Shown: positions 35,180 through 43,878 of the stretch, piece by piece
Numbering within the stretch: the stretch's first letter is position 1
Layout: every line of letters begins with the position of its first letter
NCBI RefSeq assembly: GCF_000010525.1
Contig: NC_009937.1
Location: 4,345,501-4,409,500, forward strand
Length of the DNA stretch: 64,000 nt
DNA from: Azorhizobium caulinodans ORS 571
Lineage (GTDB): Bacteria; Pseudomonadota; Alphaproteobacteria; Rhizobiales; Xanthobacteraceae
Direction: 5' to 3'
Program-made: the position numbers and the translations under genes
The notes under the pieces: generated by a model
What the model saw: the letters and a program-made list of their open reading frames with translations, nothing else
Told to the model about the DNA's origin: nothing
Databases searched by the model: none

Positions 35180-36919
35180 TCAAAGGCCAAGGCCGCGCTT
35201 GCGGCCGAAGCTCCAGTCGACGCCGCCATCGTCACGGGCGACGCCGGAGACATGCTTGCCGAGCTGGCGCTCCAATGAGGGCGACCAGGGCACGAGCTGG
35301 AAGCCGAGCCCATCGTCGAGCATGGCGAAGCGACCGGAGGCGAGCACAAGGCGCTGGCGATACGTCCCGGCGACATACTCGCCGGTGCCGGCCTTGTTGA
35401 ACGGCAGGCCACTCTCGGCGGCGAGCTTGTCGCCGACGGCCTCCAGTTCCCGGCGGCGCAGCGTCTCGATGAGGTTGCGGGCGAAGACGACGCGCCGTCC
35501 TTGTCGCTCGGCCAGACCTTCCCCGACGAGATGCTCGGCGCGCCGGTCGAGTGCCTGACTCACCTCCGCGCCGAAGCCGCCGTCCGACAGAGCAACGGGG
35601 TCACGCGCGATGGCCTGCCGGTCGAGCCAGGTGGCGCCGGTAGCAGTCACCTGATGGGCGATATCCAGATCGGAGCGCACGGCGAGTGCCACACGCCGCT
35701 TGCCGTGGGCATCGTCGAACGTCCTAAGTTCGACGATGGAGCCGGCCGCCCCGTCACCGGCGGCATCGAGATCTGGCAGCCGGATGTGATGGGAGCGCCC
35801 GTCCACGCCATCGACGATGGCATAGGCGGAGCCGCGGAGTTCATCATCGAGGCCGCGCGCGACCAGCCGGCCGATCACCGGCACGTCGAGACTCTCGGCG
35901 GCGAGGACGTAGCTGGCCGTGCCGCGCTCGATACCGCGGTCGGTCAGGGCGCGGTGCATGCGCTTGATGATATCGCCGCGCTCACCGAGCGCGCGCAATG
36001 TAGCCTCGGCTTCCGGCTCCACCACCCATTGCGCGTTGCCGATCTCGGTGGCGAGGCCAAGCGCCTCCAGCTTCCTGAGACGCCCGATCTTCAGCGCATG
36101 GTAGTCGTCGGGCTTCCGGCCGGGAACCGTCGCCATGTCGATGATGCCGCTCTCGCGGGTCTCGCGCACGAGCTGCCGATCGAGCTCGGTCCACCGCTCG
36201 GCCTCGATCTGGCGTTCCAAACCCCGGCGGATATCGAGCTCGGTGCGCGGGCCGAATTCCTGGGTGATCAGGTCACGGGCGCGATCGCGCATGCCCTCCT
36301 TGATGTAGTCGCGGGAGATCACGAGATCCTGGCCATCGTCGCGGCGGCCACGGACGATCAGGTGCACATGGGGATGCTCGGTGTTCCAGTGATCGACGGC
36401 GACCCAGTCGAGACGGGTGCCGAGGTCCTTTTCCATCTGCCGGGCGAGGTCACGGGTGAAGGCCCGCAGGTCCTCCATCTCCAGGGCGTCGTCGGGCGAC
36501 ACGATGAAGCGGAAATGGTGACGGTCCTCGCGGCAGCGCTTGGTGAAGGCGTCGACATCCACGCTTTCGATCTCGGGACCAAACATCCGCGCCTTCTCCC
36601 CGTCGCGGGTGACGCCCTCGCGGCGTAGATAGTTGAGGTGCTGACTGAGGGAGCCCGCGCGGGCCGTGTGTCGGACGACGCGGGCCTTGACCACGGCGCC
36701 GCGCGAGCGCGGCGTGATCCGGCGGCTGGCCTGAAGGCTGGCGACCTGCCCGCTGCCGAAACGCGAGCGGTTGCCAGACGCGATCTTGCCGGAGCGTGAG
36801 ACCCCGCCGCCGGCCTTCCGGGCCGCGGCGAGCGCCTGGGCGACGAAGGGGCGGGCCTGCTGGGCGCGGGTCGAGCGGATGCGGCCGGGACGGACGCGGA
36901 ACTCGCGGTTATCGCTCAT
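35180..36919 (-). CDS. Relaxase, VirD2/MobP type with DUF3363
   Basis: 579 residues from the ATG at 36919 (SDNREFRVRPGRIRS). The N-terminal relaxase domain has the histidine motif WNTEHPHVHLIVRG and LVISRDYIKEGM; a DUF3363-type C-terminal region follows (DVPVIGRLVARGLDDELRGS; WLDRQAIARDPVALSDGGFG). It should nick the ICE at oriT, stay bound to the 5' end and be exported by the coupling protein. The upstream open frame (to 37054) is excluded because it runs through the candidate oriT. Confidence 0.93.
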   Translation of the reverse strand: MSDNREFRVRPGRIRSTRAQQARPFVAQALAAARKAGGGVSRSGKIASGNRSRFGSGQVASLQASRRITPRSRGAVVKARVVRHTARAGSLSQHLNYLRREGVTRDGEKARMFGPEIESVDVDAFTKRCREDRHHFRFIVSPDDALEMEDLRAFTRDLARQMEKDLGTRLDWVAVDHWNTEHPHVHLIVRGRRDDGQDLVISRDYIKEGMRDRARDLITQEFGPRTELDIRRGLERQIEAERWTELDRQLVRETRESGIIDMATVPGRKPDDYHALKIGRLRKLEALGLATEIGNAQWVVEPEAEATLRALGERGDIIKRMHRALTDRGIERGTASYVLAAESLDVPVIGRLVARGLDDELRGSAYAIVDGVDGRSHHIRLPDLDAAGDGAAGSIVELRTFDDAHGKRRVALAVRSDLDIAHQVTATGATWLDRQAIARDPVALSDGGFGAEVSQALDRRAEHLVGEGLAERQGRRVVFARNLIETLRRRELEAVGDKLAAESGLPFNKAGTGEYVAGTYRQRLVLASGRFAMLDDGLGFQLVPWSPSLERQLGKHVSGVARDDGGVDWSFGRKRGLGL

Positions 36920-36962
36920 GGCGAAGCCTCGCAATGTGCAGAAAATCGTTGATGCGGAGCCA

Positions 36963-37080
36963 TTTGCGGCACGCGCAAACCTTGTGGTTCGGCTCCGCAA
37001 GGTGCCGAAGGCGAAGGAAACACCTGCAGAAACAACACCCCGACCGCCGCGCAATGTGCGCGCTTTTATCCTGCCCTCGT
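36963..37080 (+). other. oriT: Candidate oriT
   Basis: The gap upstream of the relaxase gene holds ATCCTG-C at 37068-37074, the core of the RP4/IncP nic consensus (YATCCTG|Y), in the context TTTTATCCTGCCCTCG. Just upstream is a short hairpin GCGCA-ATG-TGCGC (37049-37061). Farther upstream a larger inverted repeat pairs ACCTTG with CAAGGT (about 36979-37003). A nic motif preceded by a hairpin next to a MobP relaxase is the expected layout. The predicted nick is between 37073 and 37074. Confidence 0.6.
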
Positions 37081-37162
37081 GCGGTCGTGGTCCCGGTCCT
37101 ACGCCTCCTTGCTCACCAAGGAACGCCAGAGCCCGACACCATGCGAAAGCGGGCCCGCCTGC

Positions 37163-37825
37163 TCATGGCGCCCTCCGCGATGGCAACGGTGCGACGAACA
37201 GCGCGTCCGATCGCGGCGCGAGGAACCCGGAATCGACTGGATTGCTGCGCTCGGGCGGCGTGGCGAACAGCGGAGCCTCGCGCCAGCTTTGCGTCATTGG
37301 CCGCACCGATGCGGTGGCGCCGGCCGCAGACTGATTGTCGATGATCGGCGCCAGAGCCGCGATGTAAGTGCGCGTCTCTGGCGGCAGCGGTTTGCCGGCA
37401 AGCGACGCTTCATAGCGCGCCGGCCCGGCATTGTAGGCCGCGAGCATGGCGCGGATGCTGCCATAGCGGTCATGGAGCTGGCGCAGATAGGCCGCGCCAG
37501 CGAGGATGTTGTCGCGCGGGTCGAACGGATCGACGCCGAGACCATGATGGATGCGAAGCTCGTTCCAGGTCGTGGGCATGATCTGCATCAGCCCCATGGC
37601 ACCGGCCGATGAGGCGGCGTGCGGATCGCCGCTGCTCTCGGCTTGCATGACTGCACGGATCCAGCTGGCCGGAAGCTCGAAGCGCTGCGCAGCCTCGTCG
37701 ATATAGGCGGCGTAGGCATTGTCTGAGGCCTTCATAACCGGCGGCGCGTTTTGCGCGTTGCCGATGGAGGAAAACACGCAGCTGAATGACAGCACGGCTG
37801 CGAGCAAAGAAGCGGAGCGACGCAT
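37163..37825 (-). CDS. Lytic transglycosylase (VirB1/TrbN-like)
   Basis: 220 residues from the ATG at 37825. Signal peptide RRSASLLAAVLSFSCVFSSI, cleavage near GNAQ. SLT domain: WIRAVMQAESSGDP with the catalytic Glu, then SAGAMGLMQIMPTTWNELR, DPRDNILAGAAYLRQL and MLAAYNAGPARYE. It would open the peptidoglycan for the secretion channel. It directly follows the TraF-like peptidase gene. Upstream in-frame starts overlap that gene. Confidence 0.92.
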   Translation of the reverse strand: MRRSASLLAAVLSFSCVFSSIGNAQNAPPVMKASDNAYAAYIDEAAQRFELPASWIRAVMQAESSGDPHAASSAGAMGLMQIMPTTWNELRIHHGLGVDPFDPRDNILAGAAYLRQLHDRYGSIRAMLAAYNAGPARYEASLAGKPLPPETRTYIAALAPIIDNQSAAGATASVRPMTQSWREAPLFATPPERSNPVDSGFLAPRSDALFVAPLPSRRAP

Positions 37826-37826
37826 G

Positions 37827-38372
37827 TCAGCGCACCGCCGCGCGCCAGACGAAGTCACTGTTGCCGGCTTCATCCGTGAGGAGTGGCATCGCACGGCCGA
37901 TGACGGTGCCGTCTGAAATCGGCCCGAAATACCGTCCGTCGAGACTGTCGCCGACGTCCGGGTTCATCAGGAACAGATGACCGGGAGCGATACGCCGGCA
38001 GCCCTGCCAGACCGGCAGATCGCGGCCCATGCGGTCGCGCGGCAGCGCTTCGCCAAGCGGCACGCCATCGACGGTGATGGCGTCATGGAGGCGGCAGACC
38101 TCCTGTCCCGGAAGCCCCATCACGCGCTTCAACAGCGGCGTGCCCTCACCGAGATAGCCGCGCCCGATGAGGAACGCGGCGAGCGGCGGTGGTGGCATTA
38201 CCACGACCAAATCGGTGATCTCGAGGGCATCGGCCGGCTCGACCGAGTAGAGCCCGATAGGGACGCTCGCCGAGATATTCCAGATCAGCTTGAGTGGCGT
38301 CGGCAGCGTTGCGGCGTAGGCCATGCCGACGCTGGTGGCCGCAGCCATCAGCACATAGGCGGCGCGGTTCAT
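37827..38372 (-). CDS. traF: TraF-type S26 signal peptidase
   Basis: 181 residues from the ATG at 38372, which overlaps the DUF2840 stop by four bases. One N-terminal membrane helix (AAYVLMAAATSVGMAYAATL), the catalytic Ser in ISASVPIGLYSV and Lys in LLKRVMGLPGQEVCRL; LFLMNPDVGDSLDGRYFGPI matches the box E region. In conjugation systems TraF matures and cyclises the pilin. The longer frame to 38471 lies over DUF2840 and is rejected. Confidence 0.9.
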   Translation of the reverse strand: MNRAAYVLMAAATSVGMAYAATLPTPLKLIWNISASVPIGLYSVEPADALEITDLVVVMPPPPLAAFLIGRGYLGEGTPLLKRVMGLPGQEVCRLHDAITVDGVPLGEALPRDRMGRDLPVWQGCRRIAPGHLFLMNPDVGDSLDGRYFGPISDGTVIGRAMPLLTDEAGNSDFVWRAAVR

Positions 38373-38890
38373 TGACCGCACTCCTGCCGCTTCAGCCACG
38401 CCTGATGGCGCTCTGCTGTATAAGCACGTGGCTCGAAGCCGACGCTGGTGCGGTGGGCGACATGCCCCCAATGGTCAGGAGCGACTTTCGCCGGATCAAT
38501 GCCGATTGCCTCGATCGCATCGATGTGCTGCAGGAATTTCTCGACCTTCGGCCAGCCATCCACTCGCAGCAGGATTTCGCCGCCGGGCCGGATGAAGGGC
38601 AGCGTCTGGTAGCCGTCGCCCGGCGCCACGCAGCGCACGATATCGAGGCGGGAGGCCACGGTGCCGAAGTCGTTCGACGCCCATCGGACAAAGCCGAAGA
38701 TGCAGCCGGGAGGGAAAGAGAGGATGCGCCGGCGGCGATCCAGAAGCTGCTCATGTGCGTGATGGCCGAAGCGGATCCAGTTCTCGATGCGCTTCTCGAT
38801 ATGGGTCAGCTCGACATGGGTCAGGGTATCGGACGGGGGGCTGGACGCGGAAGCCGTGCTTGCCGCACGGGGTGCAAACGCCGCGCTCAT
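38369..38890 (-). CDS. DUF2840-family ICE protein
   Basis: 173 residues. The segments LTHVELTHIEKRIENWIRFG, PPGCIFGFVRWASNDFGTVA and HRTSVGFEPRAYTAERHQAW match DUF2840, found beside traF and parA in proteobacterial ICEs. The function is not known. It overlaps its upstream and downstream neighbours by four bases each, so it belongs to one tightly coupled operon. Confidence 0.85.
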   Translation of the reverse strand: MSAAFAPRAASTASASSPPSDTLTHVELTHIEKRIENWIRFGHHAHEQLLDRRRRILSFPPGCIFGFVRWASNDFGTVASRLDIVRCVAPGDGYQTLPFIRPGGEILLRVDGWPKVEKFLQHIDAIEAIGIDPAKVAPDHWGHVAHRTSVGFEPRAYTAERHQAWLKRQECGQ

Positions 38891-39138
38891 GGCTGGTCTC
38901 CTGATGTGGGAGGGAATTCACGCGCGAGGAGGTCGCGCAGCATCTCTGCGACGGTGACGCCGCGCCGGAAGGCGGCGACCTTGATCCGGCCGCGCAGTTC
39001 GGACGTCACATCGATGGTGAGGCGCGCGGCGAACGCGGCGCCCGGGCGGCGTTCGGTCGAGACATCCGCCGCCTTGACCCAGTGCTCGGGATCGGCAGGT
39101 CGAGAGGCGAAGTCCCGGCGGATCGGGCGTTCGCTCAT
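38887..39138 (-). CDS. Ribbon-helix-helix partner of ParA
   Basis: 83 residues. A disordered basic start (SERPIRRDFASRP) is followed by a ribbon-helix-helix motif (AARLTIDVTSELRGRIKVAA, then GVTVAEMLRDLLAREFP). A short RHH protein directly after ParA, with 4-base overlaps on both sides, resembles ParG/Omega-type centromere-binding proteins and probably acts as ParA's DNA-binding partner. Role inferred from context. Confidence 0.78.
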   Translation of the reverse strand: MSERPIRRDFASRPADPEHWVKAADVSTERRPGAAFAARLTIDVTSELRGRIKVAAFRRGVTVAEMLRDLLAREFPPTSGDQP

Positions 39139-39788
39139 CGCGCTTGCCTCCCGAGGTCGAGACCATTGATCTCGGCGGAAAGCGCGGCGATCTCGCGCGT
39201 GGCTGGGCCGGCATCGTCGCGTTCGAAGACAAGACGCCCGGACTGCGCGGCCGCTGCAAAGGCAATGCGCTGGCCGACGGTGCTGGCGAGCACCGGGGGA
39301 TCGTGATCGGCCAGCGTCCGCGCGGTCTCGCGCGCGAGAACCGTGCGCGCGCCGCAGCGGTTCAGGACGAAACGAACCAACAGCGCCGGGCGGTAGATCC
39401 GGGCCTCGCGGATGAGCGCCAGCATCTCGGCCGAAGCCCAGCCGTCGAAGGGCGAAGGCTGCACCGGGATCAGCACCAGGTCGGCGGCGAGCAGCGCCGA
39501 TCGCATCAGCCCGGCGACGCGGGGCGGTCCATCGATGACGATGTGATCCGCGTCACGCGCAAGCTCGGGCGCCTCCCGGTGCAGCGTGTCGCGGGCGAGC
39601 CCGACGACACCGAACAGCCGTGGCAATGCCTCGCGGCTGCGTTGCTGCGACCAGTCGAGACTCGAGCCCTGAGGGTCGGCGTCGATCAGCGTGATCCGCT
39701 GTCCCTGCCGGGCCCATTGCCCGGCGAGATGCAGCGCCAGGGTCGTCTTGCCGACCCCGCCTTTCTGGTTGAGGAGCGCGATGATCAT
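39135..39788 (-). CDS. parA: ParA-family partition ATPase
   Basis: 217 residues with the deviant Walker A LNQKGGVGKTTLALHLAGQW at the N-terminus, Walker A' LIDADPQGSSLDWSQQR and Walker B HIVIDGPPRVAGLMRSALL. Such short ParA proteins segregate plasmids or stabilise excised ICEs. It sits between the replication initiator gene and the RHH gene with overlapping stops and starts, forming a plasmid-like replication and partition module. Confidence 0.93.
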   Translation of the reverse strand: MIIALLNQKGGVGKTTLALHLAGQWARQGQRITLIDADPQGSSLDWSQQRSREALPRLFGVVGLARDTLHREAPELARDADHIVIDGPPRVAGLMRSALLAADLVLIPVQPSPFDGWASAEMLALIREARIYRPALLVRFVLNRCGARTVLARETARTLADHDPPVLASTVGQRIAFAAAAQSGRLVFERDDAGPATREIAALSAEINGLDLGRQAR

Positions 39789-40894
39789 CGATGCCCCCTT
39801 GAGTGAGGGGGCATCTGCGAGGGCCTGTCAGGCGGCGCTTTTCCAGGCCACTTTGCCCCCAGCCGGTGCTGATCTGCGGCGCTCACAAAAGCGCTCGCAC
39901 GCCTCTTAAAGTTAGATTCTGGGTTAGACTCTAAGTTAAAGGCGCGATTTCCTGATGCAGGACAGGGAGTTAAGGCCTGTTTGGGTTCCTGATAGCACGA
40001 GGCACCGGTTCCCGATGGCACGATAGTCCGGGTTCCCGATAGCACGAGCCTATCCACAGGCTGTCCACAGGGGGAGGCTGGCTCGAAGGCGAGCAGCAGC
40101 CGGCCGCCAACCTCGACCTCGACGAACAGCATGTAGCCGGGAAGCGGCTGGCGCCGGATCAGATCCTTGAGTTCGAAGGCGAAGCGCTTGAACGGCGACA
40201 GGCTGCCCGACTTCTGGTGCAGGTGCCGGAAATCGAAACGCCACCCATCCTGTTGCCGCCCGCCATGCTTGCGCACCAACCGGTAGAGCCAGCGTTCAAG
40301 CCCGCCCGTCAGCCCGAAATAGGCCCGGTCGATGGTGAGCACGAGGGCGTCGTCGAGCACGGCGCGGTAGAACCAGTCCGGCAGGATGAGGTCGACGCCG
40401 TCGGGCCGGCCGTTGCGATCGGTGCGCTCCTGCCATTCATTGATCCAGGAGAAGCGGTGCCGGCGTCCCTCCGCTGGCTGGCGGATGCTGGTCGAGACTG
40501 TCGTCGACTGGAGACGGTCGAGCGCGGCCTTGAGGCGCTGATAGTCGCGTAGAGAAGTGCCCCGCCCGACAAAGGTGAGGATCTCATAGGGCGTCGCCGC
40601 CATCAGGCGCGAGGTGCGCAGCCCCGCGTCGCGGGCTTCCACGATCTGGCTCGCGGCCCAGATGAGAATGTCGGCGTCCCAGATGGTCGCCATGCCGTGG
40701 TCGGGCACGGCCTCGACCCGGATGGCGATGTTGCCGGTCCGGAAATCGATCGGCGCCACGCGATGGGTCTTGGAGAGGGAGAAGAAGGGATAGGCCATGA
40801 GATCCTGCGCATCTCGTGGCGCGAAGTCGCCCGGCAGGGCGCGGAACAGATCGAGCTGTCCGCGCTCCGAGAGGCTGTGATGCCGCGCCGCCAT
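39785..40894 (-). CDS. repA: Replication initiator protein A (RPA family)
   Basis: 369 residues. GQLDLFRALPGDFAPRDAQD, MAYPFFSLSKTHRVAPIDF and TPYEILTFVGRGTSLRDYQR are characteristic of RPA-type initiators of alphaproteobacterial plasmids and ICEs. Further conserved parts are TSIRQPAEGRRHRFSWINEW and LIRRQPLPGYMLFVEVEVGG. It may allow the excised circle to replicate. The last ~90 codons are poorly conserved in composition and contain iteron-like repeats at the DNA level. Overlaps parA by four bases. Confidence 0.9.
   Translation of the reverse strand: MAARHHSLSERGQLDLFRALPGDFAPRDAQDLMAYPFFSLSKTHRVAPIDFRTGNIAIRVEAVPDHGMATIWDADILIWAASQIVEARDAGLRTSRLMAATPYEILTFVGRGTSLRDYQRLKAALDRLQSTTVSTSIRQPAEGRRHRFSWINEWQERTDRNGRPDGVDLILPDWFYRAVLDDALVLTIDRAYFGLTGGLERWLYRLVRKHGGRQQDGWRFDFRHLHQKSGSLSPFKRFAFELKDLIRRQPLPGYMLFVEVEVGGRLLLAFEPASPCGQPVDRLVLSGTRTIVPSGTGASCYQEPKQALTPCPASGNRAFNLESNPESNFKRRASAFVSAADQHRLGAKWPGKAPPDRPSQMPPHSRGHR
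39984..40070. repeat. Iteron-like repeats and DnaA-box-like sites (oriV candidate)
   Basis: Three 17-bp direct repeats GGTTCCYGATRGCACGA lie at 39984-40000, 40007-40023 and 40031-40047, spaced 23 and 24 bp, about two helical turns. Right beside them are TATCCACAG (40051-40059) and TGTCCACAG (40062-40070), resembling DnaA boxes. An A/T-rich stretch with repeated GTTAGA-TCT lies at 39906-39940. All are inside the 3' part of repA. The layout is that of a plasmid origin. Confidence 0.65.
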
Positions 40895-40902
40895 GGGGGC
40901 GT

Positions 40903-41184
40903 TCAGCGCGCGGCGCGCCCGGCGAACGAACCGGCGGCAAGCGCATGGCGCTTGGCCGGCAGGACGGTGCCGCGCGGATCGGAGGTCGAGGTGACCGCGC
41001 CGCGATCGGTCCAGGCCTGCAGGTCGTCGATGGAATAGACGACGCGTCCGCCCAGCTTGCGATAGGCGGGACCGGTGCCATAGGTGCGGTGCTTTTCCAG
41101 CGTGCGGGCCGACAGGCTGAGAAACTCGGCGGCTTCCTTGGTGCGCAGGTAGCGCGGCGGGAGGGTGGCGAGATCAGGTCGCAT
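40903..41184 (-). CDS. AlpA/excisionase-like helix-turn-helix protein
   Basis: 93 residues from the ATG at 41184. LRTKEAAEFLSLSARTLEKH followed by GPAYRKLGGRVVYSIDDLQA is the winged helix-turn-helix of AlpA/MerR-like excisionase proteins. In ICEs such proteins control the transfer module or direct excision. It lies eight bases upstream of repA in the same direction, so regulation of the rep-par-tra operon is likely. The open frame continues 20 codons upstream without a better start. Confidence 0.85.
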   Translation of the reverse strand: MRPDLATLPPRYLRTKEAAEFLSLSARTLEKHRTYGTGPAYRKLGGRVVYSIDDLQAWTDRGAVTSTSDPRGTVLPAKRHALAAGSFAGRAAR

Positions 41185-41479
41185 GGAGCGGGCCTCCGTG
41201 GGCGTGGCGGGAGCCACCGGAGTGCGGCGGCGGACGGGGACCACGGTGGCGGAGGAGGAATGTCGGGAGGGATGGGGAAGATTGGGGGGCTAAAATCCCC
41301 ACCCCGTCACGCCCGGCGGCGGTGAGGCCTCCGACCTGCTCCTGCGTCGGCCGACGGGCACGACCGAGACCGATCCCGAGGACGACACATAGGGCTCGAT
41401 TGTAGACATCATCGCGATCTTCGCCGCTTGGCGATGGAGTGCGTCCCCGGCCTCAGTGGCCGGGGACGCGGTCCGCGCT

Positions 41480-41806
41480 TCAGTCGCTGCGGCGCCCGTT
41501 GGGGCGGGACCAGATGAGGGAGAAGTTCTCGCCGTCCTCGTCATCGAAGAGGTTGGCGTAGATGGCGGCGGTGAAGCTCGGATCGTCGAGCTTGAGGCCC
41601 AGATAGTCGCGGCCCTCGGTGGAGCGCTTGGACCAGGCGGCGCCGATCTCGGCGCGGCCGACCAGGACCCGGTGGCTGGGGGCGTTCTCGCCGGTGGCGC
41701 GGGTGTCGGGGATGATGCGCACGCCCCGGGCCTGCACGCCGAGGGTCACGATGTCGCCGGTGAACTCGTTGGTTCCGGTCTTCTTGAAGGTGCCAATGGT
41801 GGCCAT
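41480..41806 (-). CDS. DUF736-family protein
   Basis: 108 residues from the ATG at 41806. The start MATIGTFKKTGTNEFTGDIV, then VRIIPDTRATGENAPSHRVL and SKRSTEGRDYLGLKLDDPSF, identify DUF736, a family common on rhizobial ICEs and plasmids. These small proteins are thought to bind DNA or single-stranded DNA, but no activity is established. The upstream extension of the frame has no family match and is rejected. Confidence 0.88.
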   Translation of the reverse strand: MATIGTFKKTGTNEFTGDIVTLGVQARGVRIIPDTRATGENAPSHRVLVGRAEIGAAWSKRSTEGRDYLGLKLDDPSFTAAIYANLFDDEDGENFSLIWSRPNGRRSD

Positions 41807-42436
41807 GTTCCGTCTCCGTCCTGTCTTCTGAGCCCGCACGATTGCGGCCTCGATGGCGATCTGCAGGCCGGAGGCGAGCGACGCCACATCGCCTCGGGGT
41901 CCCCGTCGCGTTCGCGATGGGGTGAGGATTGCGACCGCAGCACAGTGGAGGACGGCGCAGGCGCGACTTTGTTGTTTCGCGAGGAATGACGGCGATCCGG
42001 GGTCCCCGCGCAGCGCGCGGGGTGGGCGTCGGCAGGGGAAGAAAGTCGGGCCTAGCCGTTGTGGCATAGGCGCTCGAGGCGCAGCCGTCCTTCGGCCAGA
42101 TCAGGCCATTGAAGAGGCCGTTAGGAGCGGGCACGGACGGATGGATGACGGAGAGGCCGTAGCCCTCGCGCCGGTTACACAGACCCGACCGGCCAATATG
42201 AGCGGACGATGCCCTGAGGCTGGCCAAGCTGCGCATTCCCCGTCCCTCCAACGTCGCGAATGCTCTGCCCCAAGAGGTCTTTCGGCTGCGACGCGGCCGC
42301 CGTCCTCCACGCGCACCAATCTTGCCGCATCAGAGGGCAAAGCCGGCGCGCCGGTTCTCCGCTCCCTCCCGGCCCAGCCAGGTGACGCGGACGGTATGCC
42401 GTTCGTTGTCTGGTGCGCTGAACGGCTATCGCGGCG
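41807..42436. other. Gene-free GC-rich stretch upstream of DUF736
   Basis: About 630 bp in which all open frames look like shadows with no family features or ribosome sites. It contains a hairpin CCCCGTCGCG-TT-CGCGATGGGG near 41901-41922 and GGGGTCCCCGCGC-type repeats near 42000. The promoter of the leftward transfer operon may lie here. Confidence 0.4.
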
Positions 42437-42877
42437 TCAGGGAGGGGAGCTGTGCCCGTCAGAAGGGCGGAACGCCTTCCTTCCGGTGATGCGCACGAAG
42501 GCGACGACGCCGACCACGCCGGCTCCGAGGATCGAAAACACCATCTGCCACGGCCGGGAGGGCATGGTGTGTTTCAGGATGCCATGGGTGGCGTGAAAGC
42601 CTGCCGCCACGGCCGGGACGACGAACAGGGCAGTGATGAGCAGACGCGCCCAGATCGGGCGGACGATCGCGAAGAGGAACTGGCCGAGGGCGAAGGTCAG
42701 GGCTGCGGCAGCAAAGCCGACAAGGATAGCGCCGGGCCATCCGGCGCCGGTGCCATAGGCCCATGTGCCCGCCGTGATGCCCGCAAACAGCGGCAACGCG
42801 AATACCGCCAGCGTGAAGAGCAGCCAGCAGAGGAATGCGATCGTCGCCATGCTGAGGAGAATGCCGATGAAGATCAT
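42437..42877 (-). CDS. Small polytopic membrane protein
   Basis: 146 residues with four membrane helices (MATIAFLCWLLFTLAVFALP, ILVGFAAAALTFALGQFLFA, LLITALFVVPAVAAGFHATH, MVFSILGAGVVGVVAFVRIT). GGAG precedes the ATG. I do not recognise a named family; comparable small membrane genes occur on ICE backbones. It stands between DUF736 and the toxin-antitoxin region. Confidence 0.7.
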   Translation of the reverse strand: MIFIGILLSMATIAFLCWLLFTLAVFALPLFAGITAGTWAYGTGAGWPGAILVGFAAAALTFALGQFLFAIVRPIWARLLITALFVVPAVAAGFHATHGILKHTMPSRPWQMVFSILGAGVVGVVAFVRITGRKAFRPSDGHSSPP

Positions 42878-43005
42878 GGGGGCGGCTCCATAAAATCAGA
42901 TCGATGCGCCTCCACCACCTCAGTCACACCGGCACGATGGGCAGAGTTGGAGCAGTCTCGGTGTGGAGGCGACCGGCCACCATTCACAGCCGCCTGTTCG
43001 CCTGC

Positions 43006-43173
43006 TCACGAGGGGAAGGGGTCTATTTCGCTGACGATGGCGGCTTCTTCGCCGTCATATTCGGCAGCCGGGGTAACGGAGAGCGTGCCGTCGCCGGCGC
43101 GGAAGATAACGACGGTGGCCATCAGGGTGGTTGCGAGGCTGAAGGCGAAGGCGTGAGCGATCTGGGCGGACAT
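43006..43173 (-). CDS. Short predicted protein (55 aa)
   Basis: Start MSAQIAHAFAFSLATTLMAT, one hydrophobic segment and a strongly acidic tail (EYDGEEAAIVSEIDPFP). AGGAGCCAGG lies upstream of the ATG. The hydrophobic-then-acidic make-up looks like a real small membrane-associated or exported protein rather than a shadow frame, but there is no family I can name. A longer frame upstream lacks any such pattern. Confidence 0.5.
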   Translation of the reverse strand: MSAQIAHAFAFSLATTLMATVVIFRAGDGTLSVTPAAEYDGEEAAIVSEIDPFPS

Positions 43174-43455
43174 CGACCTGGCTCCTGCGCGAGCGGAGGT
43201 CCATCCCCCGCTGACAGGCGCCCGAAAGGGCCGGCCGGTGGCCGCAATCACCACGTGAGGCGCAGCCGGAGCGGCGGCACGCGTAGCGTAGTCCGACCCT
43301 TCATGGGTTGATGGCGTCAGGCCATCGGCTGGACCCAAGGATCAGCGTCGTGAAGCGGGGGTGATCGTCCGGTCAGGAGACCTTGATGGCGGGTTACTGC
43401 GCAGGTCGCTTCCCCAGCGTTGCCGGGTTCCACACGTGCTGACCGTGGCAGGTCG

Positions 43456-43878
43456 TCAGCGGTCCACGTTCCACGGATTGATGACCACCACACCGGCGGC
43501 GTCGAACGCGCTGGTATCGCGCGTGGCCACAGTGAAGCCCCGGGAGGCTGCGATTGCGGCGATATAGCCGTCGGGCGTCGGAAAGCCCTTCCCGGCCGTG
43601 CGCGCTTGCACGGCGAGGTCGGCATAGCGTCGTGCGGCAGCGACATCGAACGGCAGAACGCGGTCGGCGAACAGCTCCATCACCCCGTCCAGGGCTTCGG
43701 TGAGCCTGTCCTTGCGCTTGCCCGCGGGTAGCGCACCGATGCCGTACAACAGTTCGGCGATGGTGACGCTGGAGAGATAGAGCGTCTCGGCCGCCTGCTC
43801 GTCGAGCCATGCCCGCACGTTGTCTTCGGGCGCGGGCTTCATCGCCTCCGATATGACATTGGTGTCGAGAAGGATCAT
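43456..43878 (-). CDS. PIN-domain toxin (VapC/FitB type)
   Basis: 140 residues. Acidic residues of the PIN nuclease are in place: Asp5 in MILLDTNVISEAMKP, Glu in SVTIAELLYGIGALP, Asp in FPTPDGYIAAIAA and Asp in VATRDTSAFDAAGV. VapC/FitB toxins cleave tRNA or rRNA unless bound by their antitoxin. The start overlaps the antitoxin stop by four bases. In an ICE such a pair commonly stabilises the element. Confidence 0.93.
   Translation of the reverse strand: MILLDTNVISEAMKPAPEDNVRAWLDEQAAETLYLSSVTIAELLYGIGALPAGKRKDRLTEALDGVMELFADRVLPFDVAAARRYADLAVQARTAGKGFPTPDGYIAAIAASRGFTVATRDTSAFDAAGVVVINPWNVDR

Noticed and set aside
41290-41544. An 84-codon minus-strand frame next to DUF736
   Set aside because: Overlaps DUF736 in another frame, Ser/Thr/Pro/Ala-rich, no ribosome site or family; a 40-codon version from 41412 cannot be excluded.
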